A DNA stretch of 9,682 bases from DUAL01 sp964452095 (GCA_964452095.1 CAYVKX010000073.1:1-9682), one strand, 5' to 3'; counted from the stretch's first letter, positions 1-7,648 are shown. Numbers and translations are program-made. Notes: generated by a model not told the origin, from the letters alone.

Positions 1-932
1 GATTCTCTGCCCATAAAATCAACTATTTTTAGAAGATTTTTACTACTCACATTTTCATTTATTCTTGTATTGCAAAAAATAATTGTGCTACTATCTACTG
101 CATAAAACTGATCGTTTAACTTAGAATCAATATCTGCAAAAAAGCTTAATACACCTGGAGAAATTGGCGTTACAAAAAGATTATCAAACACAAGGGTGCT
201 GTTATAACCACTTGTGTAGTTATTCCCATCAGGAGGAGAGCCAGAAGTTATTTTCACCCCACCACCACTTATATTTTCTATGGAAAAAAAGCCAATAATT
301 CCAGAGGAATCTACAGAATTAATAAGTGCATAATTGTTGCCCGTAACAAGTCCTGCTTGCAGTATTGTGTAAAATGTATCGGTTGATGTAGTTAATTCGG
401 CCGTGCCAACAGTGTCGCCAACACTAATACTTGCAATATCAAAAGAGCCACCATCAGAAGTGAGAATACTTATAGAAATATCGGGCTCATTTTCTATCTG
501 CATAAGACGCATAGTAAAAACAACATGAGTGTTGCATAATGTGGTATTAATTCCAAAAAATAATTGTGGGTTAAATGGGCTTGGAATAAATGCTGTAGTT
601 GTAAAAGTATCAATTACTGACCAAGCAGAACCCGATTGATTGCTAGAGTCACAATAAGATTCAATTTTCCATTCATAAGTGGTAAGAGGCTGTAATAATG
701 GTAGATTTCGGCTTGTCATTGTAGAGTCAATATTTAATAGATTCCCCCAATTTGTAGTTCCTAATTCTCTTTTTCGAATTCTATAATGATCAGCTCCTTG
801 TGCTGCAGTCCAGTTTGCCAAAGCATTTTGATGAGTGATATTCGTTACAAAAAGCCCTGTGGGTGTTGGGCATTGAGCAAAAATCAAATTTGAAGAAATT
901 AAAAAACTAAAAACTAAAAATATTTTTTTCAT
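1..932 (-). CDS. Secreted fibronectin type III protein, probable type IX secretion substrate (3' end cut by window)
   Basis: The 310 visible residues start at the ATG at 932-930 and run off the left edge without a stop. Residues 1-19 form a clear signal peptide (MKK, hydrophobic core, FA before QC). The cleavage site is type I; there is no lipobox because Q precedes C21. Residues 21 to about 113 resemble a fibronectin type III domain (CPTPTGL opening, ALANWTA, YRIRKRE, LQPLTTYEWKIES, W near the end). Residues 115-285 are beta-rich, Gly/Ser/Thr-rich and not recognised. The last residues, LLKIVDFMGRE, match the opening of the type IX sorting domain (usual form LLKVxDxLGRE), so roughly 25-30 residues are probably missing. 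The expected route is Sec export, then outer-membrane secretion and surface attachment or release. The binding target is unknown. It has its own promoter and is unlikely to be functionally tied to the operon upstream. Confidence 0.85.
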   Translation of the reverse strand, partial: MKKIFLVFSFLISSNLIFAQCPTPTGLFVTNITHQNALANWTAAQGADHYRIRKRELGTTNWGNLLNIDSTMTSRNLPLLQPLTTYEWKIESYCDSSNQSGSAWSVIDTFTTTAFIPSPFNPQLFFGINTTLCNTHVVFTMRLMQIENEPDISISILTSDGGSFDIASISVGDTVGTAELTTSTDTFYTILQAGLVTGNNYALINSVDSSGIIGFFSIENISGGGVKITSGSPPDGNNYTSGYNSTLVFDNLFVTPISPGVLSFFADIDSKLNDQFYAVDSSTIIFCNTRINENVSSKNLLKIVDFMGRE

Positions 933-936
933 ACAA

Positions 937-967
937 CAAAGGTACTAAATTTTTAGTGATTTTTCAA
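937..967 (-). promoter_or_regulatory. Bacteroidota-type promoter of the secreted FN3 protein gene
   Basis: On the minus strand a -33 TTG (967-965) is followed by a 20-nt spacer and a -7 box TACCTTTG (944-937), an exact TAnnTTTG. Only four bases separate the box from the ATG at 932. With a start site about 5-7 nt after the box, the mRNA would be leaderless or nearly so. Confidence 0.7.
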
Positions 968-1081
968 AAAATAGATGTAATTAACTGTAAACCAATCTAT
1001 ATGAAGTGATAAAGTAACATTTGTTTTTAGGATTTTTTGATGTTAGAACACTAAAGAGGTGTTAAAATGTTTTAAATCGCC

Positions 1082-1978
1082 TTATTTTGCCCTGTTTTCT
1101 TTTTGAAATATATAAATTGTGCTTGAACAACCTTTTTTTGTAAAAAGTCCAACAATATTTGAAATAGCTCCAATCAAAAATCCTGTAATTATATTTTTCC
1201 TTCCAGTTTTATATTCTTCACTTAATACTGATACATAAAAAGAATCAAAAAGCATTGGTTTAGTTTTTACTAATTTAAAGTTATATTTTTTGAAAAGAGT
1301 TTCAATACTATTTTTTGAAAAATGCCAAAGATGGATAGGGACATCCCAAGCAGCCCAATATTTCTTGTAATATTTTGCATCCCAGCTATTTAGGTTTGGC
1401 ACAGCAATAATCACAATTCCTTTTTCTTCTAAAATTCTAGAAAAATTTTCAATAGTTTTATTTAAATCTGGCACATGTTCTAATACATGCCACATGCTAA
1501 TTGTCTCAAATGAAGACGCTTTAAATTGCTCTAAATCAGTGTTTTCGGAAATATCTAGACTATAATTTTTAATAGCTTTTTCCCTTGCGATATTAGATGG
1601 CTCTATCCCTTTTACCTTATAAGCAGCAGTTTTGCAAGCATTTAAAAACTCGCCAGTTCCACAACCAATATCCAAGTGAATCTTTTTATTCGAAAATTGA
1701 TTTAACAGATTCAATTTTTGTCGGATAGCGTATTTTCGAACAATTTGGTATAAATTTTCAAATAATCCTTTACTAGTATTAGTATGCGAAATATAACTGT
1801 CGGACAAATAATATTTTCCTAAGCTTTCATCTTTTGGTCTAGGGTTTGTAAAAGTAAATTTGCAGGAGCTACAACTTACTACCGAAAAAACCTCTTTTGT
1901 TGTAGAATAATCCTTACAATCAATAAAGGGTTTAAAATTCGTACTATTACAAATCGGACAATTATTTAAATTTTTCAT
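1082..1978 (-). CDS. Class I SAM-dependent methyltransferase with N-terminal zinc ribbon
   Basis: 298 residues. The N-terminus has two CxxC pairs (C7/C10 and C36/C39) in a zinc-ribbon arrangement, ending in FTNPRP. The Rossmann fold follows: motif I LDIGCGTGEFL (102-112) binds SAM, GIEPS (124-128) supplies the acidic residue for the ribose, and WHVLEHVPD (163-171) and IAVPN (190-194) are later motifs. DVPIHLWHFS (212-221) is typical of this family, which occurs both in sugar or surface-polysaccharide clusters and as stand-alone genes. Residues 263-280 are hydrophobic and may contact the membrane. The substrate cannot be read from the sequence. The ATG overlaps the mnmG stop by four bases (ATGA), which indicates translational coupling and makes a role in RNA modification possible but unproven. 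No strong terminator follows. Confidence 0.85.
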   Translation of the reverse strand: MKNLNNCPICNSTNFKPFIDCKDYSTTKEVFSVVSCSSCKFTFTNPRPKDESLGKYYLSDSYISHTNTSKGLFENLYQIVRKYAIRQKLNLLNQFSNKKIHLDIGCGTGEFLNACKTAAYKVKGIEPSNIAREKAIKNYSLDISENTDLEQFKASSFETISMWHVLEHVPDLNKTIENFSRILEEKGIVIIAVPNLNSWDAKYYKKYWAAWDVPIHLWHFSKNSIETLFKKYNFKLVKTKPMLFDSFYVSVLSEEYKTGRKNIITGFLIGAISNIVGLFTKKGCSSTIYIFQKENRAK

Positions 1979-3846
1979 CTTCCCATATAAATTAATAATA
2001 CATTAATATCAGATGGGGAAACCCCACTGATTCTGCTAGCTTGTCCAATAGAAGTTGGACAAATTTCTTTTAGTTTTTCTTTTCCTTCTGCCGAAACAGA
2101 ATGTAATTTGTCATACTCAAATCCCTCAGGAATTTTGATATGTTCTAGCATATTCATCTTGTTGGCTATCTCTTTTTCTTTATTCATATAACCATTATAT
2201 TTTATGTGAATTTCTGCTTGGTTAATTACATCCTCTGTTATTTTTTCTTTTTTGATAAAAGATTTCAACTCTTTGGAACACATCAAATCTTTAGCAGAAA
2301 TATGTGGTCGAGCCAAGATGCCTTTTAATTTCTTCTTTTGAGAAATAGTTGCACTTCCTTTTTTAACTAGAACATCATTAATAGTTTTTGGCTCAACACT
2401 TTCTTTAGATAAAAATTGCAGCAACTCTTCTTTTTTTGATTTTTTCTCATTTAGGGTATTCAACCTTTCTTTACTTGCTAGCCCAAGTTTGTACCCGATT
2501 TCGGTAAGCCGTTCATCAGCATTATCTTGCCTTAATAAAAGGCGATATTCAGCCCTAGAGGTAAACATTCTATAGGGTTCTTCAGTCCCTTTTGTTATCA
2601 AATCATCAATTAAAACGCCAATATAAGCATCTGATCTAGAAAGCGTAAAAGCATCAAGATTACAAATATTGTGATGGGCGTTAATCCCAGCCATTATCCC
2701 TTGTGCAGCCGCTTCTTCATAGCCGGTAGTTCCATTGATTTGCCCACAGAAAAAAAGATTTTTTACCAATTTCGTTTCTAAAGTTTGCTTGAGTTGTGTT
2801 GGTGGAAAATAATCATATTCTACCGCATAACCTGGCTTTAGAATTTTCGCATTTTCTAGGCCAGATATTTTTCTAAGAGCTTTTTCTTGAACATCATAAG
2901 GTAATGAAGTAGAAAACCCATTTAGATATATTTCAATTGTATTTCTTCCTTCTGGTTCAATAAAAAGTTGATGCCTGTTTTTATCAGAAAAACGATTTAA
3001 TTTTTCCTCAATAGAAGGGCAGTATCTCGGCCCAGAACCCTGTATTCTTCCTGTAAACATTGGCGATTGGTCAAATCCTTCTTTCAAAACATCATGACAT
3101 TCTTCATTGGTATATGTAATAAAACAACTCTCTTGATTTCTAACAGCAGTAGTGTTAGAAAAGGAAAATTTTCCTGGATTTTTATCTCCTTTCTGCTCTC
3201 CCGTTTTACTATAATCAATTGTTCTGCTATCTATCCTTGGTGGTGTTCCTGTTTTCATTCTACCATGTGTAAAACCTAAAGCAATAAGTTGGGAAGTTAT
3301 TCCTTCAGAAGATTTTTCTCCCATTCTACCACCTGAAAATTGTTGCTTTCCAATGTGCATAAGCCCACTTAAAAAAGTGCCATTGCAAAGGGCTACTGCT
3401 TTTGCTTTTATTGTAAACCCTAAGCTGGTTTCAACTCCAGAAATTGTGTCCTTTTCAATAGTTAAAGCCGTAACGGTATCTTGCCAAAATGATATATTCT
3501 TATTTTTCTCCAAAACTTCTTTCCAATTTTGTGCAAATATCATTCTATCACACTGTGCTCTTGGGCTCCACATAGCAGGCCCTTTGGAAGTGTTGAGCAT
3601 TCTAAATTGTATAGTAGCACTATCGGTAACAATTCCTGACATACCCCCCAAAGCATCAATTTCTCTAACAATTTGCCCTTTTGCAATACCGCCCATTGCA
3701 GGATTGCAAGACATTTGTGCAATAGTTTGCAGATTTTGGTTAATCAACAAAACTTTGGAACCAAGTGTAGCGGCAGCATGAGCCGCCTCACAGCCAGCAT
3801 GACCGCCACCCACCACAATTATATCGTATTTTTCTTTAAAGTTCAT
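1975..3846 (-). CDS. mnmG: tRNA uridine-5-carboxymethylaminomethyl(34) synthesis enzyme MnmG (GidA)
   Basis: 623 residues, full length for the family. With MnmE it installs the aminomethyl-type modification at wobble U34 of tRNAs reading split codon boxes, using FAD, NADH and methylene-tetrahydrofolate, in the cytoplasm. Visible signatures are the FAD-binding GGGHAGCEAA (13-22), CNPAMGGIAKG (47-57) with C47, GPAMWSPRAQCDR (89-101), KTGTPPRID (199-206), GPRYCPSIEEK (272-282) with C276, CGQINGTTGYEEAAAQG (367-383), and a C-terminal IGQASRISGVSP that binds MnmE and tRNA. C47 and C276 correspond to the two functional cysteines of the E. coli enzyme. The ATG at 3846 is preferred: an in-frame TTG at 3864 would add six residues that are not family-like and lies at the edge of the parS-like palindrome. 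The gene lies 48 nt after ybeY and overlaps the methyltransferase by 4 nt. Confidence 0.97.
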   Translation of the reverse strand: MNFKEKYDIIVVGGGHAGCEAAHAAATLGSKVLLINQNLQTIAQMSCNPAMGGIAKGQIVREIDALGGMSGIVTDSATIQFRMLNTSKGPAMWSPRAQCDRMIFAQNWKEVLEKNKNISFWQDTVTALTIEKDTISGVETSLGFTIKAKAVALCNGTFLSGLMHIGKQQFSGGRMGEKSSEGITSQLIALGFTHGRMKTGTPPRIDSRTIDYSKTGEQKGDKNPGKFSFSNTTAVRNQESCFITYTNEECHDVLKEGFDQSPMFTGRIQGSGPRYCPSIEEKLNRFSDKNRHQLFIEPEGRNTIEIYLNGFSTSLPYDVQEKALRKISGLENAKILKPGYAVEYDYFPPTQLKQTLETKLVKNLFFCGQINGTTGYEEAAAQGIMAGINAHHNICNLDAFTLSRSDAYIGVLIDDLITKGTEEPYRMFTSRAEYRLLLRQDNADERLTEIGYKLGLASKERLNTLNEKKSKKEELLQFLSKESVEPKTINDVLVKKGSATISQKKKLKGILARPHISAKDLMCSKELKSFIKKEKITEDVINQAEIHIKYNGYMNKEKEIANKMNMLEHIKIPEGFEYDKLHSVSAEGKEKLKEICPTSIGQASRISGVSPSDINVLLIYMGR

Positions 3847-3847
3847 A

Positions 3848-3863
3848 TGTTTCACGGGAAACA
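3848..3863. other. parS: parS-like centromere site upstream of mnmG
   Basis: The 16-mer TGTTTCACGGGAAACA differs by one central base from the ParB-binding parS palindrome TGTTTCACGTGAAACA. The outer arms TGTTTC/GAAACA are perfect inverted repeats of six bases. It fills the mnmG leader and ends one base before the start codon. The gidA region is a classical neighbourhood for parS in many bacteria. A real parS would bind ParB and load SMC/condensin near the origin. No parA or parB lies in the window, and I found no second copy. It could also be an operator for mnmG. Confidence 0.6.
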
Positions 3864-3894
3864 AATAGTTTGTAAATAGTTGATAGTCAGAAAA

Positions 3895-4305
3895 TTAAGT
3901 TTGCAAAGATAAATAAAAATCTTCTTTTTCCCTCATTTTATTCTTTTCTTTTTCCCTTTTATCCTTATAGCCCAACAAATGCAAAACGCCATGAATAATT
4001 ACTCTATGTAATTCTTTTTCAAAACTAATATTATAGGTAGTAGCATTTTCTTTTACCCTATCAATGCTGATGTAAATATCTCCAGAAATACGCTTCTTTT
4101 CCGAATAATCAAAAGTCAAAATATCGGTTAAAGTATTATGATTAAGATATTTTTTGTTTTTGTCCAACAACTCCATATCATCACAAAAAATGAAACTTAA
4201 TTCTACTATTTCTGCTCCTTCTTTTTCCACCACATTTTCAATCCAAGAGTTTATTGAAGCCTTGTTTTTAAGTTGGAAATCAGTATTAGAATGAAAATCA
4301 ATCAT
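3895..4305 (-). CDS. ybeY: Endoribonuclease / rRNA maturation factor YbeY
   Basis: 136 residues, slightly short as is usual for this phylum. YbeY is a zinc-dependent protein needed for 16S rRNA 3'-end maturation and 70S quality control. The signature HGVLHLLGYKDK (105-116) aligns with the family motif HGxLHLxGYDH. H105 and H109 are kept, while the third metal ligand position holds D115 instead of His. NTLTDILTFDY (57-67) corresponds to the family segment TDVLSFPY, and SGDIYIS (74-80) to GDI.IS. The ATG at 4305-4303 overlaps the end of the DUF4175 gene by eight bases, which implies translational coupling. The C-terminus is lysine/glutamate rich. Identification is firm; the metal chemistry of the Asp variant is inferred. 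Confidence 0.93.
   Translation of the reverse strand: MIDFHSNTDFQLKNKASINSWIENVVEKEGAEIVELSFIFCDDMELLDKNKKYLNHNTLTDILTFDYSEKKRISGDIYISIDRVKENATTYNISFEKELHRVIIHGVLHLLGYKDKREKEKNKMREKEDFYLSLQT
3904..3911 (-). promoter_or_regulatory. Possible internal -7 box for mnmG
   Basis: TATCTTTG on the minus strand matches TAnnTTTG and lies inside the last codons of ybeY. It could start a transcript near 3897, giving mnmG a leader of about 50 nt that includes the parS-like palindrome. There is no TTG at the expected -33 spacing, so this may be chance; mnmG can also be read through from ybeY. Confidence 0.3.
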
Positions 4306-7300
4306 TTGTTTTGCTTAACTCATTAAGGTATTCCGTTACTTTATTTTTATAAAATGGTGAGAGTTGTGCAGGTTTGGTTTTTAAGAGTTCCAATTGTTTT
4401 TCTTTCTGTTTTTTGTAATTGGAATAGCTATTATTATCTTCAATTAACTCGTATTTCCATTCTACAGATTCTCTTTTTGGCTCTTGCTCTTTTTCTCTTT
4501 CTGCTTTTTCTGCTTCCAATAATCTACTCAAAATCTCTTCTTGTCTTTTAAGCGTTTCTCTCGTAATTTGATTGTTTACAATATCCACCTCATTTTCCTC
4601 CATTTGTTTTATCATTTTATCGACATTTCCCTTTTCTCCCCCACTCATTTCATCTCTTAATTCCTGCAATTGCTTGCGGATACTTTCTTGCTTCTGTGAT
4701 AATTTTGATAAATTTCTACATTGTCCATTGCTTAGTTTTTCACCTTTCTTTTTTCCTTTTTTTCCCATCATTCCTTTCATTTGCTCATTGAGTTTTTTCT
4801 GCATTTTTTTGAGTTTTGAAAGAGATGGCTTCCCACTTCCCGGCTTATTACATTGTTTTTTGCATTGCTTACTCCCCTTTTGCTTGTTCGCCAAATTCTT
4901 CTGCATTTGGTTGAGCATTTCTGATAAAATAAGTGCTAAATTATTAGCAGAAGTCATAGAAAATTGCTGGTCGGAAGTTGCTTTATTTATAATTCTTTCT
5001 TCCAGATGATTGGTTGCAGAAGCCATATTATTTTTGATAGATGCAATTTCTTTATTTACGGTATGTTGAATCTGCACCACTCTTTTGCTGAGGGCAAAAA
5101 GGGAGTCCTCAATTATTTTTGCATCATCTACTAATTTTTTTTGATTTTTTACCAAACCCACATAAGAAGGACTGTTTTTTGGAGTTACATTTACCTTTTG
5201 CATCAACTCTTCTTGATCGAATGAAAGGCGAATAAGATTCTCTAAAATTTGCCTAAGCGTTTCCATATCCTCTTCTTGTGCACTGGAGCAAGAACTAGAT
5301 TGTAAGCCCTGCAATTGCTCTTCTAATTCATCCATTTTGTCCAAGCTCTTTTTTTGAGATTTAGAAGATTTTTTCTTTTTATTTTTCTCCAAATTTTCTT
5401 TACTTTCTTGCATTTGCTCAGAAATTTCCTTTTCAGTTTCTTCTGTATTTGGCATTTTATTTTTTTCCTCTAACTCTTGATTTTTCTTTGCCAAATCATC
5501 TAATTCTTTTTGTAAATCTTCAAATTCCTTATTCAATTTTTCTTGCTCTTTGGCAAGTTTTTCTGAGTCAGCATTTTTTTCTTCTGTCTTTTCTTTCAAC
5601 TGTTTTTGTTTTTCTTTTAGCTGGGCTAACTTATCAATTGTTTCTTCCAATTTTTGCTCGAATTCCAATTGCTTGAAAAGCTCCAAATTCCTATCCAATT
5701 CCTTTTCCAAATCAGCATCATCTTGCTCCATTTTATCCAATAATTCTTTCATTTTTTCCTTGTTCATCTCCTCCAAAAGCTTTTTGGTTTCTTCATCCAA
5801 TACTTTTTCAAAAAGCTCTTCCAATTGCTTTTGTTTTTTCAAAAGTTCTGGCGATACTTTTTTGTACTTTTCTTGCTTTTTTTGTTTGGCGGAATTTTTT
5901 TCTTTTAGCTCTGCCATCTGATTTTGCAAAGCTTTTTGCTTCTCCATCAAGTTTTCCATCTTTTTCTTTTCCTCCCAGCCCAATTTCTTTTTTTCCAACA
6001 AATCCTTATTTAAGGACTTAATATCCTCTTTTATTTCTTTCGCTAAGTTAATACTTTTTTGCAAATCAGATTTTATTTTATTCTCCTGTTTTTCCAACTG
6101 ATTGTTCAAGTTTTTAGCATCTGGCACATCAAAATTAAAAAGTTGACTTTTGGTGAACTTAGAACCATTTACGCCATCATTATCCCATACTTTGAAGTGG
6201 TAAGTGAGTCGATCTCCCAACTCTAAATTGAGCAAAGAAATATCAAAATGATGGAAGAATTGTTGTTGAGAGGTAGGCGAAATACTCATTTTTTCCACCT
6301 CTTTTATTGTATTATCTTTCTTTTGTATCTGATAACAAAACTCCAATTTACTAATTTGATAATCATCTTTTGCAATGCCACTAAAAAATATCTTTTCGGC
6401 TATACTATCCACTTCTTGTTCTACCGAAATGCTCGGATAAGCATCTTTAATAATATTTATATGATAGGTAATACTATCTGAAATTTGGAAATCATTTTCT
6501 GTGATGATGCGATAAAATTCCGATTGCTTAAAGCGATAATTAAAAGCCATTTTTTCTTTAGATACTAGCTTTGCCAAATGCCTTTCTTCTTCTATTTCTA
6601 AAAATAAGCGGTTGGTATTTTTTACATCAAAAGTCCAATTCACGCTACTTCCTTCTAGGATATTTAAATCGCCAATATTGGTTAAGCTTTCCACTTTCAA
6701 TCCAGTATATTTTGGAGGAGAAATTAGTAAATCAAAATTAATAATTATCGGTTTTGGCAGTACTTTTAAATGATAGGTTTTAGAATAATATTCATTGGCA
6801 AAAAATCTAAAACTCTTTTCAGTAATTACATTTTTAAACAAAAAATGATAATCGGTAGTCCCATCTTTTGGTAGATTAAAAAGATGTCCATCTATTTCTA
6901 TAGACACTCCGCTAGGAATACTTTCTCCAGCAATTTGTAACTTTAACTCAAAATCTTCTTGCCGTACCACTTGTAAATTTTCTTTATCAATAATAAAGTA
7001 AAAAGGAGCTTTTGGCTCAAAAAAGGTATTGTGTTTTATAATTCTAGCAGAACTTTCCGTTAATATGTGTTTGTTGCCAGATACAAAAAAGAACAAAACA
7101 ATTAGAAGCGGAAAGGCAAGCCACTTGCCATATTTTTTATTCTCAGAAAAATTAATTACAGCAGAAAAAGAAAAAGACGAAATCTCATCTATTTTTTGCC
7201 TAATACTTGCATTTACCAACTCATTTTCCTCTTTACTCATTTCACCTAATTGCAAAATATTTAGCAGTTTGTCATCTACTCCGGAAAAGTGTTTACCGAT

Positions 7301-7591
7301 AATTTGAGCTGCTTTTTCCATACTCATTATTTTCCCATACCGATATAAATGCAAGAGCGGAATAATCACAAAACGATATAAAATAAAAGTATTTACAGCT
7401 ACATAAAACCAAAATAGCAGAGTTCTTATAGTAGTATCAAACTGAGAATAATATTCTAAAACAGAAAAAAACAAGAAGAAAACAAGCAAAACAGTTCCAG
7501 AGTAAATCCCCCCACGAATCAGTTGATTTTTGTAGTGTTTACTGATAAACTCATTCAGTTTGTCAAAAATTTCTTGTCTTTCTTTTTTCAT
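4298..7591 (-). CDS. DUF4175-type membrane protein with very long coiled coil
   Basis: 1097 residues from the ATG at 7591. An upstream in-frame TTG at 7600 is rejected because it forms part of the -7 promoter box. Hydrophobic segments at about 28-46, 54-80 and 157-171 predict three membrane helices. With a Lys-rich cytoplasmic N-terminus, the rest should face the periplasm. Residues 175-490 look like beta-rich Ig-like domains (for example DAYPSISV and KDDYQISKLEF at 383-418). From about 495 to 760 there is an almost unbroken Lys/Glu/Leu coiled coil, including LELFKQLEFEQKLEETIDKL (636-655), which resembles Bacteroidota DUF4175 proteins. A second helical part (775-905) leads to a basic Gly/Lys/Met stretch (905-960) with C910, C914 and C958, then a further coiled coil. 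The family assignment is from memory of family members. The biochemical role is unknown, and I do not infer one beyond an envelope-spanning structural protein. It leads the ybeY-mnmG operon. Confidence 0.85.
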   Translation of the reverse strand: MKKERQEIFDKLNEFISKHYKNQLIRGGIYSGTVLLVFFLFFSVLEYYSQFDTTIRTLLFWFYVAVNTFILYRFVIIPLLHLYRYGKIMSMEKAAQIIGKHFSGVDDKLLNILQLGEMSKEENELVNASIRQKIDEISSFSFSAVINFSENKKYGKWLAFPLLIVLFFFVSGNKHILTESSARIIKHNTFFEPKAPFYFIIDKENLQVVRQEDFELKLQIAGESIPSGVSIEIDGHLFNLPKDGTTDYHFLFKNVITEKSFRFFANEYYSKTYHLKVLPKPIIINFDLLISPPKYTGLKVESLTNIGDLNILEGSSVNWTFDVKNTNRLFLEIEEERHLAKLVSKEKMAFNYRFKQSEFYRIITENDFQISDSITYHINIIKDAYPSISVEQEVDSIAEKIFFSGIAKDDYQISKLEFCYQIQKKDNTIKEVEKMSISPTSQQQFFHHFDISLLNLELGDRLTYHFKVWDNDGVNGSKFTKSQLFNFDVPDAKNLNNQLEKQENKIKSDLQKSINLAKEIKEDIKSLNKDLLEKKKLGWEEKKKMENLMEKQKALQNQMAELKEKNSAKQKKQEKYKKVSPELLKKQKQLEELFEKVLDEETKKLLEEMNKEKMKELLDKMEQDDADLEKELDRNLELFKQLEFEQKLEETIDKLAQLKEKQKQLKEKTEEKNADSEKLAKEQEKLNKEFEDLQKELDDLAKKNQELEEKNKMPNTEETEKEISEQMQESKENLEKNKKKKSSKSQKKSLDKMDELEEQLQGLQSSSCSSAQEEDMETLRQILENLIRLSFDQEELMQKVNVTPKNSPSYVGLVKNQKKLVDDAKIIEDSLFALSKRVVQIQHTVNKEIASIKNNMASATNHLEERIINKATSDQQFSMTSANNLALILSEMLNQMQKNLANKQKGSKQCKKQCNKPGSGKPSLSKLKKMQKKLNEQMKGMMGKKGKKKGEKLSNGQCRNLSKLSQKQESIRKQLQELRDEMSGGEKGNVDKMIKQMEENEVDIVNNQITRETLKRQEEILSRLLEAEKAEREKEQEPKRESVEWKYELIEDNNSYSNYKKQKEKQLELLKTKPAQLSPFYKNKVTEYLNELSKTND

Positions 7592-7597
7592 TAAATG

Positions 7598-7628
7598 CAA
7601 AAATACAATTTATATCTGATAAAGATAA
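7598..7628 (-). promoter_or_regulatory. Promoter of the DUF4175-ybeY-mnmG-methyltransferase operon
   Basis: The minus strand carries the -7 box TATTTTTG (7605-7598), an exact TAnnTTTG. A TTA (7628-7626, one mismatch to TTG) lies 20 nt upstream as a weak -33. The box ends six bases before the ATG at 7591, so the transcript should start at or next to the start codon. Confidence 0.6.
7613..7627. repeat. Small inverted repeat between the divergent promoters
   Basis: TATCT, five bases, AGATA: perfect 5-bp arms centred between the two divergent -7 boxes. It could be an operator, but short AT-rich palindromes are common by chance in such DNA. Confidence 0.25.
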
Positions 7629-7648
7629 CCGAATATTTTTGTAAGTAT

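Noticed and set aside
1047..1063. AACAC/GTGTT hairpin between the methyltransferase and the FN3 gene as a terminator
   Set aside because: The stem is only 5 bp and no T-run follows it on either strand.
3353..3781. 142-residue plus-strand open frame inside mnmG
   Set aside because: It lies antisense to well-conserved MnmG motifs and resembles no protein family.
5730..5745. TTATCCAAT as a DnaA box and sign of oriC
   Set aside because: A single imperfect match inside a coding region with no cluster or AT-rich unwinding element.
4572..5921. Plus-strand open frames opposite the DUF4175 gene, rich in Phe/Ser/Leu
   Set aside because: They are reverse-complement shadows of the Lys/Glu-rich coiled coil and have no family features or promoters.
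7592..7600. TTG start extending the DUF4175 protein by three residues
   Set aside because: The TTG is the last three bases of the -7 promoter box, so it would not be transcribed.
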